Counted from the stretch's first letter, positions 10,174 through 23,807 are shown. The stretch is DNA of 64,000 nt from Mya arenaria (GCF_026914265.1 NC_069127.1:24008637-24072636), one strand, 5' to 3'. Numbers and translations are program-made. The notes: generated by a model not told the origin, from the letters alone.

Positions 10174-12410
10174 TTCTTAGGCTTATTAATAATGTTGCAT
10201 ATGATCAGTATTTGTGCTCTGTCTTGAATTTAAATGTATTCCATCCACATTTTTGAGGGCAAGGTAAGGCCTAAAAAAAACATTACTTCTGGGTCGGGTT
10301 ACATGAGACTACTGTCTTAATAGGCGCCAACCCTACGGTTTTCATAGTCTGTTGATTTTCTTTTTTTGGAGTGAGTGAGTTTTAATGCTGAATAAAAACC
10401 TTTAAAGCTTTATACAGAAGATTACTTTAACGCTATTCCCAAATGATGACATTCTTGCATAAATCTTACTGTTTTTTTTAAAGGATGTAGCCCTAACCAA
10501 AAGTCATGTCTTTTTATGCCATACATAGTATGTATTCTAATTGTGACATACAAGGTCATAAAGTTAATAAGACCATATAAGACATTGCAAAATAGAGTAT
10601 TTTATTGCATGAACCACCTGTTGCCTGGATAATTTGGCTGCCTATTCAAAGCAGTGGGATCATTATTCGAATTGTCTGAGAATGAAGAATCTTTGTAGCG
10701 ATATTTTTGTTACATCAAGCTAAAAACAGTATGCCAGAAAAGGTCTTTAAGGGTAATGCACCTTTTTGAGGATTTGAACGTCTGTGTGGTGGTGAATGGA
10801 ATAATGAAAACAACTGTTAATTACGCTGTTTATATCTTCTTATTGATAATACTATACATGTATTAAGTTTATGTGTTAAGTTTGTAAATATACATGTATG
10901 TAAAATTTTAAGAGCCACAGAGCTTATTCACCAAATTGTTGCTGCAACTATATACATATTGTTGAGGGTAAACCAAGTCTTATAGCAAGATTTACTTTTA
11001 AAAAATATGTTTTATATCTATTGTATGTAGCACTACATATCTAAAGTTCCATAATAACCAATAATGACCTTTTTGTGTGACAGTTCGATGTTTAAACAAA
11101 AAATATCAGTCCCCATAAATATGACATTGTTTGTTCAGGTTATCATTGTTTAGCTGATAGAAATTGAAATATACCATTTTAATTGTGTTCAAAATTGTTT
11201 AATAATTATCAAAATATGTGTTCTTGTTTATTTCTTAAGGTGTGAATTAAGTTGCTCCATCTACATTTAAATAATTCCTATCACAATTTTAAAGGTGCCT
11301 GTTTCCAGTTATTTTATAAGGTTTCTTTTCTTACTGCAATTATATCAGCATGTCTGCCTCTGTTAAGAAATTAAAGTCTGCCATGTACATACGATACTGA
11401 TTTTAAATGTAATCACATGCAAAATTTGTTGTCAAGATGAAACTGAGGTCTTAAACAGGATTGCTCTCTTGCCACCCATTTGACTGACCCGAGAATTCCT
11501 CGTATCTATTCCCTTCTGTATATTATTCAAGTCTGTGATGTGTATATTTTGAATTTTTAGATTTTGTTTTGCTTCTTTCTTTTGTATTGTTTTGTCTTAA
11601 TTTGTACAGCATTCTAAAATGAAAGTCTGAGCTCCAAATTAGGTGCGCATATGCATGAATATGCATTGATAAAATTCAAAACACAATGGATATTGAACGT
11701 TCGCATAAGAAAACCGGACTGGGTTCAGTCAAAACTCCCTTCTAATCGATTGGCATTGTTAAACAACAACAATAGGTTCTGTACAGCGCTTAAGTTGTGA
11801 GTCAATGGTGTTGTCATTAAACCAGTCCCTGGAACTTCTATATTTATATATTATATATAGGATGGATAAAATATGCTTTCTTTTTTGTATGTCTTGGTCC
11901 AGCAAATAAGTACAATATGAAAAATTACGAACTAAAGTCTTGATTGATAAAAAAGTATCGAACATATTTCTTGGGAAATTGACTCAGTACAAAACTCTGC
12001 TTTTTAATGTCATTCTTTATAGTTTCACCTGACAATCAAATTCCTGGTTTCAGTATGTTTGTGCTAAAAGTGATGTCATGAATTTCCATGGCAATTAACA
12101 AATTTAGACTTGGGTGATTAAGCCTACAATCTTACACTTCTGCTTGGCATAAAAAAATCAACGTTCCGTGCTGAAGAAAATCGAAAATTTGAGCAACTAT
12201 CAAATTTGCCAAGTATCATGTATGATAGACTTATGCATAATGTTTCACTTTTAAGTATAGGCAAAATTAAGAGCAGCATCAACCACAAATCATTGAATGA
12301 TAGATTATGTTAAGCTGTTAAAAGATATTAAGATGTTTTTAGTAGATAAACCCTAACAAAAGCAGTTTAATTTGTGTTATTATTGTTGACTTTTTGTTGT
12401 GTCTGTGAAG
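10174..12410. other. MORC-like 3' UTR and intergenic DNA
   Basis: AT-rich sequence after the MORC-like stop, with an AATAAA at about 10391 that could serve polyadenylation. No coding exon is seen. A MITE lies at 10268-10520. Confidence 0.4.
10268..10520. mobile_element. MITE family A, copy 1
   Basis: Imperfect terminal inverted repeats: GGCCTAAAAAAAACATTACT on the left and, inverted, GTCATGTCTTTTTATGCC on the right. The interior contains caaccctac and a ctttatac-agaagatt segment shared with the copy at 15558-15852. Confidence 0.65.
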
Positions 12411-12759
12411 TTAAAGCTGCACTCTCACAGATTGACAGTCTAGACTTTTCTTATTTGTTTGTATCAGAATCAGCTGATTTTGGGATCAATGCCTTCAATT
12501 CATTTATTTAAGATAACTCACAAAAGAACAGATCTCGATCGTTTGGAAAACTACCAAAATACTTATTTTTCTTAAAGCGTTCCTAACGCTTTTAACCATA
12601 AAACATCAACTTTCAAGCCTAAATATGAACAATTATTGTGACTTGATCTTTTGTCAGCAGTCATATATCACTGTTGTTGAGACATTTGTAAAAAAAATGG
12701 CTCATTATATATAAAAAAAAAGTTGTCAAAATTGTCAATCTGTGAGAATGCAGCTTTCA
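12411..12759. mobile_element. MITE family B (CTGCACTCTCACAG), copy 1
   Basis: Terminal inverted repeats AAAGCTGCACTCTCACAGAT on the left and ATCTGTGAGAATGCAGCTTT on the right. The interior repeats the motif cttttaaccataaaacatc. The same family occurs at 18281-18638. I recall the family as abundant in bivalve genomes. Confidence 0.8.
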
Positions 12760-13075
12760 GAAAATAGTATTAAAAGCTTAAATTTATTTTATGTTTAGCA
12801 GTTATCTTTCTTTGAAATGATCATCATGAAGTTAATATTGTTGTACAGTTAATAAAATATTAATGGTTATGACAGTTAGCTTCTAAATGTATTCTATTTA
12901 TATCTGCATGTCATATGATGTTCTGACATCTTGTTAAAAACTAAAGTATATTTAGTATAAAAAAAATACGGGTATAGTTTGTGATCATTGTAAATTAATT
13001 TGTCATTTGAACCTTTTAAAGAGACTTTGGTCCTGTGTGACAGTCATTAGCATTACTGTTTGAGGTTTGTTTTTA

Positions 13076-13150
13076 GGGTGAGACTTGGTTTAGTGTCTGG
13101 CTTTTACCCAAAGGTCTTGGTTCTCAGCCCGACCAAAGGAACAAATACCA
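13076..13150 (+). mobile_element. Possible tRNA-derived SINE fragment
   Basis: The segment ggtttagtgtctggctttta followed by cttggttctcagcccgacc resembles the box A/box B spacing of tRNA-derived SINE heads in this window. It is short and divergent. Confidence 0.3.
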
Positions 13151-13240
13151 CCAAAAAAATCATCCACACTTATATATCAAGAAGCATTATTATTTAAACA
13201 AGACATAACCTTTTTAATATCATTATTGTTTTATTTGGAT

Positions 13241-13550
13241 TTAAAGGGACTAGACACCAGAAGATACCATTGCAATAAAAAAGAGAAAATTTAAAAAATG
13301 TAAAAAACTTACATACTGATGTATCGCATCACTTATGACACATGTATCTTATGCAGTTGTTGTGTTTGTTTCCAATTTGAATATTTACTGGGTTTATCTA
13401 CCACATGCTATATACACTAAATATTCTTTCAGTCATGTAAAATGATGTATTTGGTTTGTATTTGATGCTTCATACTGATTAGTAATGTTCATTCTAGGGT
13501 TGATTTGAGAATATACTGTATTTGCCATCTGGTGTCTAGTCCCTTTAAAG
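13241..13550. mobile_element. MITE family C (AGGGACTAGACACCAGA)
   Basis: Near-perfect terminal inverted repeats: TTAAAGGGACTAGACACCAG at the left and CTGGTGTCTAGTCCCTTTAA at the right, about 310 bp overall. There is no coding content. Confidence 0.85.
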
Positions 13551-15557
13551 CGCTTTAATTAATATCTTTGAAAGAATGTAAACAAAACAATTCACAACGT
13601 GTTTTGAAAGGTTAGAAACTATAATGGACAGGAAAAGTACATTTCCAAATATGGTCACAGATTTAAAGTAGTTAAAAAAAACTGTGATGTTAAAATTCTT
13701 AATGATTAAGCATATTTTTTTATACAGGCCAATGAGGTGTTTCATTTGCTGGCAAGGTTGTCTACTAAAACTGTTTTCAAAGTATTCTGAAATGTATATG
13801 TCATAAATGAACACCAGGACCTATCATTCTAAATTTCTCACAAATGATCATAAATCACCCCTCATATCAACCATGATCTACATTTAATAAACACTGTTCA
13901 TTTGTTTTTCATTCAAGATTAACTATTTTTGGAAAACTTCACCTCTGCATAAAACCATATTGCACTTAACTGCCTGTTAAATAATGTTCATGTGTCTAAC
14001 ATGTACACCACATTTCGTTCTAGTAACCCTGACCTTGTTCCTGTATTCCATGTCAGATGTTTGCACTATGTGCAATCATGGATTATGAATGCTGCTATAT
14101 ACTAGGCCGATCTTAGTTAATTTCATGTTTGTCATTCGCACAGTATTGTAGGTGTTTACCTTCGTTTGAGATGAAGTTGAAGGTCTTATAGTTTGTGTTT
14201 AGTTGATTGCGTTTATAATTGTTTAACTCATACACTACTGTATGATACAAATAAGCATAGTCCTTTGTTTGATGACATGTGTTTAATATTGTTTTACACA
14301 TACACTATGGTACAAGTAGTTCTTGTTTGTGTTGTTTTTTTTCAGTTGCTGGTTTTTCAGGAAAAAGGAACAAGAAATTTTCACTCCAAACTGAAATCCT
14401 AATATCCAATGAGACACATCCGGGGTTCTGAAGTTCAGAGTTAATCCTGAAAATTAGGATTGAGAGATTTTATCTTCAGACTAATATACAGTTGTAAAGA
14501 TTTTAACTTGAAATTAATCTGAATGATTCTTGAAACGATTTCAAAAGGGGTCTAAGCTCCTTTAACCTGCTTTGGTCATGAAACCCTCACAGGTATATGT
14601 ATATATATAATTCAAACAGACCCCAGGCTGTTTTGCAGGATTGACAAATATTAGTTGTTAGATGCCCAGTGGAAACCATTAAAAACTATCCAGTCAGATA
14701 GTCAAAAGTCATTTTTAATTATGTTAAATGATTATAACAAAGATTCAATCCCCACCAGTGGTAGCTTATTTTTGCTCCTCAAAATGGACGCCAGTACTGG
14801 TTTCGCCCAGAAAAGGTTCAATACCCATCAGGGTGCCTTCAAATGGCCTCTCAAAATAGACGCCAGTACTGGTTTCGCCCAGGAAACGGACTCTCAGCTG
14901 TCCGCTTTCATCTCAATCAAGCTAAAAGAAATTAGTGTAAACTAAAACTGAAGAACACAAACGGGACCAGAATGCATAACATGGTAATTAAGTGTTGTTG
15001 GCCTTATCATGTACTGAGCACTAGGTCATCCTGCTGAAATCGTGTAAATATTATTCACTGTACTGCTATTGTTTTCATTTGATTATCCATATTGTACTTC
15101 AGAGGTAACACAACCTTGTTTGTAACCTACTTACACAATCTATATGTTTGCTATTTATAAGAAAACGATCAAAGATCATCGGCTAGACATTTCGACTTTG
15201 GATCATTATTATATAGCATGATATTTGATTCACACATGTATATAGTAATCGTTTTTGTATCCAATTAAGACTGTATTCATAGTTACCACTCGTAAAATAT
15301 TGTTAGTTTATTAAAATGTGAAAACATCTGATGGGTTTCATTTTTGTGTATTGTTTAGCCATTGATTTATGATTTAGCCCATCTTCTTGGCTCATTGAAG
15401 ATATTTCACACCATTTATTTAAATCCCTTAGACGAAGTGGCAGACCCTGTTCGTTTCTCATTGACGATAATTCACACCATTCATATAAAGTTAAACCCTT
15501 AGACAAACAACCTTGGACTATTGTGTGGCTTCTGGCCATCATTATTCTTGACAATAA
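13551..15557. other. Intergenic DNA, no gene recognised
   Basis: AT-rich. Two near-identical gacgccagtactggtttcgc segments, at about 14786 and 14861, look like SINE tail pieces. The short open frames here have no family resemblance. Confidence 0.4.
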
Positions 15558-15852
15558 GGCATAAAAAAATACATTCGGTTTGGGTTACCAGTCCCACATA
15601 GAAATAGCAGCCGACCCTACCGTTTTATCGTCAGTAGGTGAAAAAATTGAAAAAAAATATAAGTGTGGTTAATATGTACTTTAAAACCTTGAACGCTTTA
15701 TACTGAAGATTTCTTTAAAACCATTCTCCAATGATAAAAATAACGTTATTATATGAAGCCCAATAAAAAAATACGAAAAAATATAAAAAGCCTACATACC
15801 CTACCTATTTTTGAAAATGATGTATCCCTAACCAAATCATTTTCTTTTTGCC
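15558..15852. mobile_element. MITE family A, copy 2
   Basis: Left end GGCATAAAAAAATACATT, right end (inverted) AATCATTTTCTTTTTGCC. It shares the internal gaccctacc and ctttatactgaagattt motifs with the copy at 10268-10520. Confidence 0.65.
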
Positions 15853-16427
15853 TAAGCTGCTATTAAGCCTAAATTCAGGTGATGTGGGCAAAAACTAATT
15901 TATTATCCAATCAGGATTGAACTTGGTGACAATGTTTATAGACATCTGTTCTGGGCCAGCACCGTAGATACCCCCCTTTTAAATCTTAGTCTAATATAAA
16001 TCAGACAGTTTTCAATTTTTAACGAAGTTTTAAAATAGGCCGTTTACATTAAAATTGATAAAATAATTAGTTTGACTCAAAACAGGTGAAGCGTTCTAGC
16101 TTGCTTTTGTTCATTTATGATGTCTTAACAAATAAATGTTTAAGATTGAAAGTACGGTGGAGTGAACCGTTCGCTTTTGAGGCGGAGAAATGATCATACA
16201 CTGGGAATACGTTTCAATCTAAATGCTGGTCCAGATGACATAAATATTTTGCTGAGTTATTTACATAATTCATTTCCTTACTCATCATTGTCCAGTTATC
16301 AGTGCATATACAGTTTGTGTGTTGGTAGGAACTTGACCTTGGTTATCAACGCTTTTTATTAGGCTTTATCGCAGTTAAACATTGAGGGTGAAGTTCAAGG
16401 ACAAACGTGTTATACTAACTATATATG

Positions 16428-16818
16428 CAGGGCTTCCATTAAGAATTTGAAACTGGAAGTATGAACCACTTGTGAATCACTTTTGGAAGTTTTACACTAA
16501 AATATGGAAGTTTAAGTCTCCATAATACAATATCTTTTTCAACTATTTTTCAACAAATATATTAAAAATCAAATAATTTTCAATTTTACTTATATTATTA
16601 TAATTCCTTTTACTTAAAAACACTTAAACTGATTGAAATTATGACTATCAAAGTAATAGTAACAAAAGGTTTTGATTTTTTGTACTTCCAAGCTTTCAAC
16701 TTTGGAAGTTTTCTTTAAAATTATGGAAGTTTTTGTACGTCCAAGGAATCAATTTTGGAAGTTTTAACCCATTTCTAGGGAGTAATATACTTCCAAACTT
16801 CCTTTAACGGAAGCCCTG
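16428..16818. mobile_element. MITE with CAGGGCTTCC ends, hAT-like
   Basis: This 391-bp element has inverted ends CAGGGCTTCCATTAA and TTTAACGGAAGCCCTG. The interior repeats tggaagttt many times. The flanks share only tatatg, so an 8-bp duplication could not be shown. The CAGGG ends suggest hAT. Confidence 0.7.
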
Positions 16819-18280
16819 TATATGGCTTAATGGTTTCATTTATAGCTGATAAAGCGCTGTTCGTTGTCTTCAATCTTGGACGAAATATTTCTCTCACATT
16901 TAATTTTATATACTCAATGATCAAACCTAGCTAGTTTATAAAGATGAATCAGACAACGGCCCTTTATAAATTATAATTTGCCACAATTTAAGCACGTGTG
17001 TATTTCAATGAAAAGAGACAATTGGTAGCTACATATAGGCATTGTAGGCCTGGGCCTACTATTTTTTAAATGACAACTTAACATAACCCTAACATGCAAT
17101 AAAAAGAGATACTTAACATTTTGAACAACTCTAAAATTTGTTTATTTTTAACCAAAGCAAGTTTGGTGTTTATTTAAACTACGTGCAGGGTGTGTTTCTT
17201 GATTTTATTGTTATCATTGCAAACATAATTAAGTGTGTGTAATGAGCATATAAAAGTCCCCAAACTCACATAAAACCATCGGGCCTACAAGTTTTTAAGG
17301 CCTAGGTACGCCCCTGGGAATATCGTTGGTGTCGTCTGCTGTGCTTATTTCTTCGTCCTACAAAAAGCATGCTTTAATGTAGGCCGTAAACCCGGCCGTT
17401 CAAGATATGCACGAGAACTGTAGTACAGATGCTCCAAGTGACAATAGTAAATACGCATAAGTAAGTATTATGCAAAACACATATATCACCAGACATCTCT
17501 GGTGTAGCTTCACGTAGGCACTACAATGGCCTGCACATCAAATTTAGAAAATCAGCTCTCTTGGTCTCTCCAATATGACGGAAAACGCTTCTACGAGCAT
17601 TCCTAAATATATAATTCTACGCCGGTCTTTCGTTGTCATCTACATGGCGTGTCCCTGTAGTTTGGGTTCAGTTATACTAGTACATGGATAATGGGGCACA
17701 AACTGTAACATGTTTTGGACTACCAGGACTGTGCACTTGGTGTCAAGGTTATTTTGCAATATTTTCTTCACATTATTCCAACTACTGTTTGTAAACTATA
17801 AAAAAGCATGTTAATTTTCAAGGTCACATTATGTACATGTAAGTTTACTATTAGTATTGAAAGGTTCTCAATGAAGATCAAACTCCGGTCTCTAACCTTT
17901 GATTTGTACTTTGAAATTCATGATAAACATGAACCGGTAATAGTGTCTGCCCACATTCAGCATTTATCTTATATCTGGCCTCATGCCTAGTATACATGTA
18001 TGCGTAGGTACGACTACGGACATGTTATTCAGGCTAACCTTTATATCTCAGTCGTTGTTTTGTCTGTCCTCATTCACCAGCCATATTAGGTAACGTTCAC
18101 ACACCAGCCGGTAGTGTGCACTCATACTTCAACGGAACAGCATCATGGCAGCTGGAAATATGTGTTCTTCGAAGGTATGCGTCAATGCCATGGGAACTAA
18201 AGGTTTGTCTTTGGAATAATTATATATCGTTTTGAGTTCTACTTTTTTAGTGTCGATATTTTTGATTGCCGTTCTTACTT
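16819..18280. other. Intergenic DNA, no gene recognised
   Basis: AT-rich sequence with no exon-like segment that I could tie to a family. A short ATG frame (MAAGNMCSSK) at 18145-18174 followed by GTATGC is listed separately as a doubtful 5' exon. Confidence 0.4.
18120..18174 (+). other. Doubtful 5' exon upstream of the small membrane-protein gene
   Basis: ATG at 18145 opens MAAGNMCSSK, and GTATGC follows as a possible donor. Joined to the acceptor before 21568 it would meet a stop after FQE, so it would be a 5' untranslated exon with a short upstream frame rather than the protein start. There is no other support. Confidence 0.2.
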
Positions 18281-18638
18281 AAAGCTGCACTCTCACAGAT
18301 TGAACGTTTTGACAACTTTATATTTTTTTTAACGAGCCAATTTATGCGAAAATGCATGTGAATCAGTCAAATAAGGCTGGTGACAAAAAATTTGATCGCA
18401 GATTTTTTATATTTAAGTTAATTTTTTTTATGTTTTATGCATTTTTCTTTAACCGTAAGTAACGCTTTTAGCCATAAAACATTAATTTTCTAACGGGAAT
18501 ATGAAAATCTGCGATCTGATCTTTTTTCAGCAGTCTTTTATTACTGGTTTGCAAATATTTACGCAAAAATTTGCTGATTCTAAGACAAAAAAATAAAAAA
18601 GTTGTAAAAACGGAAAATCTGTGAGAGTGCATGCAGCT
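18281..18638. mobile_element. MITE family B (CTGCACTCTCACAG), copy 2
   Basis: The left end AAAGCTGCACTCTCACAGAT mirrors the right end ATCTGTGAGAGTGCATGCAG. The interior shares the agcgttac/aaccataaaacat stretch with the copy at 12411-12759. Confidence 0.8.
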
Positions 18639-20620
18639 CAGATTAAAGTGAGAATAAAGTATGCCATTTAGAATTTAGTATGCTATTTTCGCTTATTTGA
18701 GATTTGCACGGGTTTTGAACATTATAAATCTTCCTACCGTGGAAAAAATATACAAGGTTAGAGAATGGTTTGATTTGCATACGGTAACAAAGAAACAGTA
18801 TCATTCTAAATGGTATCATGACTTTATTCTTACCATGAACGAAATGTGCATGCCCAAATTTCTCGAAACGTTTTTTTTTAAGTGACTTAAAACAGGATTA
18901 AGTTTTTGTTTTGGTATCGGTTGTGTAATATTTGAATTCTTCTAAATGGGTTTTTGAACTTTAAAAGCAAATCATCTTTATGATATTCACGATCCAATAA
19001 TGTTGACTTTGGCAACATCTTGAAAGATTAAGTATGAAAACTTGATTTAAAAAGTGTGGTTGTTTTTTAAGCTTATTGGGCCTCAGAACTTTCGAAAAAT
19101 GGACTAAAATTATTTTATTTTTTTATAAAAGTCTCTCGCATTTCCTATTTTGACAAACGCACCAAATTCAAATCGAATTTTAGACATGTGGACTCCTGAA
19201 AACAATCACACTAAATATCTTTTTTACCGGATTTGGACGGAGCCATTCTCATTCACCAGTTCGCCCCATTATCTCGAAACTGTTTAAGCTTAACAGGCAT
19301 AATTAAGTCGCTTATTTCAATTAGCCAAAATACATACTGAAAATGGATTTTGATAAATGAAAAATGGTTTATTCTGATAATCATACAGATTATTCCTACA
19401 TAATTTCTAAACATTCTTGACGAAGTAAATATAACACATTTTATAGAACAACAAAAATAGTGAGATTAGCTTAATCCTGTTATAAGGGACTTAAGAAGTT
19501 TCGAGAAATTGGGGCCTAAGTTTCACAATGATATTTTTTTTTGTTTTATACGCATAAGTTTAGTATGGATTTCTGTTAATGATAGGACTTATCATAAGAC
19601 ATCTCTATTCATTAAGTCATTGTAATACGCTTAAAAGACTGACGCAAACATTTTCCAAGCATTGTTGTTGTTGTTGTTTAATTGTAATGCATTATTCCGT
19701 TTAGTTCATTTGCCATAAGTGATGAAATAAAAAAAGCGCCAAAACATCGCTTATTTTTTTATTTATCTTAACCTTTATTTATTCTTCATTATTTTTTTTA
19801 TCATTCAAGTCAAAAGAGTTAAAAAAGATAATGCATTAAAATAGAAATTGGGGCGAACAGGAACGGCCGAAAAAAGACAATGAACATAACATGGGGCTCC
19901 AAAAGTTTAACTTAAACGAAGCAGTCTGATATGATGCATGCAACATCGAACTGTTGTTATCTGTATATTAACGGTCAGTCCCGCATGTACTTTTCCTAAA
20001 ATCCAGGTGGTTTTCCACTAACATTACGATGTTTGCCGGAAACTGCCGAGGTTTCCGGAATAAGCCGAATGGACGTAAATATTGATAAAAGCTATTTATA
20101 GATCGATGTTTTGATCATGCAGCTGATCACGAGACACGCGCGTGTGCTATATTTACCGGTGGGGGTTTTCCACTACATACATGTCCATGATGAAACCATG
20201 CATGATAGCTCATGTAGATATTTAACATTGACCTTCTTTCTTCTGGCATTACCTACTTCGCATCAGAAACGAACGGATCGTTGAAAATTATGCGCAGATT
20301 TACAGCAAGTGAAATTTACGGATATAATATAAGGTAAAAGTAATTCATAATTTAAGTTTGAGTATTTCAATCTGCTTATATTTGCAAATTCAGTTGCTAA
20401 AATGCATAACTCTAGTTTTAGTGCTATGCATGTGTTATATTTTTGTAAACTTGTGTGCAATATAATATATTTTCCATATGTTTTCCTTTTATTAACGGTT
20501 AAATCACATGCATATTGAACGACACATGTGCCTCGGTCAGAAACTATAACGTTATGACAAATTGACTATCTGCTTATTATTATTTTTTTGTAGATTAATA
20601 TCTTATATTGAGGACCGTAT
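18639..20620. other. Intergenic DNA, no gene recognised
   Basis: AT-rich, with several T-runs and no exon-like segment. Nothing in it was recognised. Confidence 0.4.
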
Positions 20621-20624
20621 GTAA

Positions 20625-21145
20625 AGAAGTGTCAATTTTGGGTGTTTTTTTTTATCTCGGCGATTGATAATGACCTTAAAATGCACATGCATTTATGCAC
20701 GTAGTGGTCAGTTATCGATCATCTTAAGGGTCAAGAAGTATAATGTTAAGCAGTTCAACAACACGCAACAACAGTGCTAGATTTCATCATTTTAGTAAGA
20801 CTATTATTTTTCTGGTGTCCTTTTTAATCTTGGCGATTGATATTGACCTTACGCACATGCATTTATGCACGTGGTGGTCAGTATTCGATCACTGAAAGGG
20901 TCAAGAAGTATATTGTTTAGCAGTTCAACAACACGTACCAAGCTAGATTTTAAATTATCATTTCAATAAGACTGTTTTTTGGAGGGTTTTTTTATCTCAG
21001 CGAATTATATCGACCTTAAAAACGCACATGCATTCATGCACGTAGTGGTCAGTTATCGATCAGTGTAAGGGTCAAGAAATATAATGTTGAGTGGTTCGAC
21101 ACCACGCAACAACAGAGTGAGATTTCATCATTTTAATACGACAAG
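20625..21145. repeat. Three tandem copies of a ~175-bp unit
   Basis: Each copy contains ctcggcgattgatat-like sequence, gcacatgcatttatgcacgt, agtggtcagttatcgatca, gggtcaagaagtata and caacaacacgcaacaaca. Copies begin near 20625, 20810 and 20985 and differ by scattered changes. Confidence 0.8.
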
Positions 21146-21573
21146 TACAGTTGGCAAAGTTACAATATATATTTTTTTTAAATTTGAATATTGCGAGATA
21201 CTTTTTTTATCAATTGTAGGTTTGCAAGTTGTGCGGGAACTTGAACTTGTACGTGTAGTTTTATTATTAAATTTTGATAAGAGGAGTGTATGAAATAGTG
21301 AGTAGCATTAGTGTGCACTCTAGCCACAATAATGCGCGTAAAGGGCTATTTTATTATTTGGAAATTCATAATGTTCGCCCAAGCAAAAATCGACATAGAC
21401 TCTGAAGTGGCTGTTCATGTAAACTAGTGCACATGTCCACTCAGAGTCATGAATGTCTTGATATTCTGTAAATTAATCTTGACTCGACAACCGTACACCA
21501 TACGCGGTCTATAACGGGTGTAGTGTTTATGAATATTTAACATAATGAATTAATATCAATTTCAGTTTCAAGA

Positions 21574-22803
21574 ATGACGATGAATGTACGACCAGTCATG
21601 GAGACAGCCGAGTTGAGATGCTACACAAACGCAGCTGGTCGTTACCCTGGTAGTGGCCTGGGGGCGCGGGGGTCGGCCCGAGACGCTGGGGGTATGGAGG
21701 GCCGCGGCATCATCCTGCTAGTCGTGTGCGGACTGTACGCCGTGTTCCTGTTCCTTGCGGCACGTGCGGTCTCTTACGCGTTCTCAAAGATAACAGCCCC
21801 CGGTATGTTAAACAAATTGAATTTGAAAAATTATAATAACTTGTGAGTAAATTTATTTTTCAATTTGTTTCCGATTTTACTGCCAAACATTAATGTGTTA
21901 CCCGTTTCCTTGATAGGTCAGGGTATTTCTTATACAAACGAATATTTGAATTCTTGTCTGTGTTCATTTACATGTCTTCCTGGTGCAATAAACTTAAAAA
22001 TAAAATCCCCAAATGAAAAAAAAATGTCTACTGGCAATTCTGCAGTACATATAATGATATTAATGGGTTCGATGCAAAAAAATAGGAGGTCGCAAAACCG
22101 GAAAAAAAAACTGTCATAAAGATAAGCTGATTGCAAAAAGTGAATTTTAAGTTTGATTGTATCTCGTGATTAAACGGTTTGCGCATAACTAATGTAATCT
22201 AAGGAACTACTTAGTCAATTCAGCGATTATAAAAGTTGTGTGCAAAGTATTATCTCAAACTAGATCTTGCATCAGAATTTGCAGTTTGTTAAGGATTTAT
22301 TTACACATCGGCTTACGAGTATTTGTTTGGCGCGAAGTGTTATACAAATATCTTATTTTAATAATAGTCAGAAAGTAGACAAATACTGCTTAACTTCTTC
22401 AAAGCGATATCGTTACGTAACCGCTAACAAACTGATAGATTGTCACCAGTCGAACAAAGGAACACCTGATAATAATATATGTCACTCTACAAAGTAATTT
22501 TAAATTGGGTGAAAGTTTTCCGCCATACGCCGGATTTTGCTGGTCCAGAGTGGTCTTTTTATCTAATCGTGGAAACCCATTGAGATTTTCAGAGGGGGTA
22601 TGGAACCAAACACCTCCGAATTTCGATCATATTTTGCCGAGGTCAACATAATTTATATGGTTTGTTTCTCTTGTTTTTCAGTGAGAGCTGTATGCTTTAA
22701 AAGGCAAATCACCGAGGCAAAGGTTGTTGCATACGACGACAACAACAACTTCGTGGCACGAAAGCACGTGCGCCAGCAGCCGAGAACGATATCACATGGC
22801 TGA
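21574..22803 (+). CDS. Small single-pass membrane protein, two coding exons (116 aa)
   Basis: Coding exons are 21574-21802 and 22682-22803. The first follows the acceptor ttcag at 21563-21567 and has donor GTATGT. The second follows ttgtttttcag. Phase 1 joins exactly and gives 116 residues. Residues 1-44 are polar with glycine- and arginine-rich stretches (GSGLGARGSARD). One transmembrane helix, IILLVVCGLYAVFLFLAARA, covers about residues 45-65. A basic C-terminal tail follows (VCFKRQITEAKVVAYDDNNN, then FVARKHVRQQPRTISHG). ATG codons also occur at codons 3, 9 and 41, so the exact start is uncertain. The first exon is markedly GC-rich compared with its flanks, as expected for real coding DNA here. 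I do not recognise the family. No signal peptide is evident, so a membrane-anchored protein with unknown role is all that can be said. Confidence 0.7.
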
Positions 22804-23456
22804 GATCACATTTTCACGCATGGAGTTTCTTGTGTACAAAATACAGCCATCGTTCATGTTTTGTAAATTTTGAACTTTAATGGCTCTTGGGCATAGCGTT
22901 CTGCGTGTTTTATTCTAACGGCAGCTTAGCTTGTGGATAGTCTACCGGCTTCAACATTTGGTTACGCAATTGTGTTAAATGTTTTCACCGACAAGGCCAC
23001 ACGAACACATCGTTTATCTCTAGCCACGTCGAATGAACTCAATCCTCATGATGGGTCATGGTAATGTGTATATGCCCTAGATATTGCGACCTCTCCCGAT
23101 ATGGTCAGTGAAGGGCGATTATTGCCCTGCCTACTATTCGACCAACTCGCGTCCAACAACTGTTTCAACACATTTCAAGGCTCCCGTGTTATCATTGCAA
23201 GCCTTGAATTTCAGGACAACCATCAAATGTTTACTCACTAGTGCAAATCTCAGGGACATGGTATTTCAGTTTTATATTCAACCATCACAAAGTTCAGGGT
23301 TAAAGCAATACTGTTAAGTAATGTTTAAATAAACGAGTTTTCGTGTTTATATCACGTAACTTTTATACGTGCGTGCATCCGCACACCAAATCTGAAATTG
23401 TGAATATGACGGTCGAATAAATATATATATAAATACTCTCTGCATTAGATACTGTA
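22804..23456. other. 3' flank of membrane-protein gene, no further gene
   Basis: Probable 3' UTR and intergenic DNA. An AATAAA at 23416-23421 is a possible polyadenylation signal. The open frame at 23084-23317 has no family resemblance. Confidence 0.4.
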
Positions 23457-23575
23457 AAGTATTTGTTTCAATAACGGGCCAGTTGTGAAGTGTTTGTTTC
23501 AATTAAGGGTCAGTTGTGAAGTGTTTGTTTTAATTAAGGGCCGGTTGTGAAATGTTTGTTTCAATTAAGGCACGT
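23457..23575. repeat. Short ~33-bp minisatellite
   Basis: Four copies of a unit containing gtttgtttcaattaagggtc and agttgtgaa. Confidence 0.75.
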
Positions 23576-23807
23576 CTGCGAAACAATGAGACGCCTTCTT
23601 TGATTAGCAGCCTTACTCCCGACCTTACTGTTACCGTGATTGTCTGTGTTGTCTGTACAAAGTACAATATAGCCTGTTGTTACTGTTATTATTTTATAGT
23701 TTAAATAGACGATGCAATTGTCTGAAATAAATATAAAAACTTATGTCATGTTTTGTTTTTCCATTTAGACAAAATATATATATATATGCATCCCTATACA
23801 CCATCAG

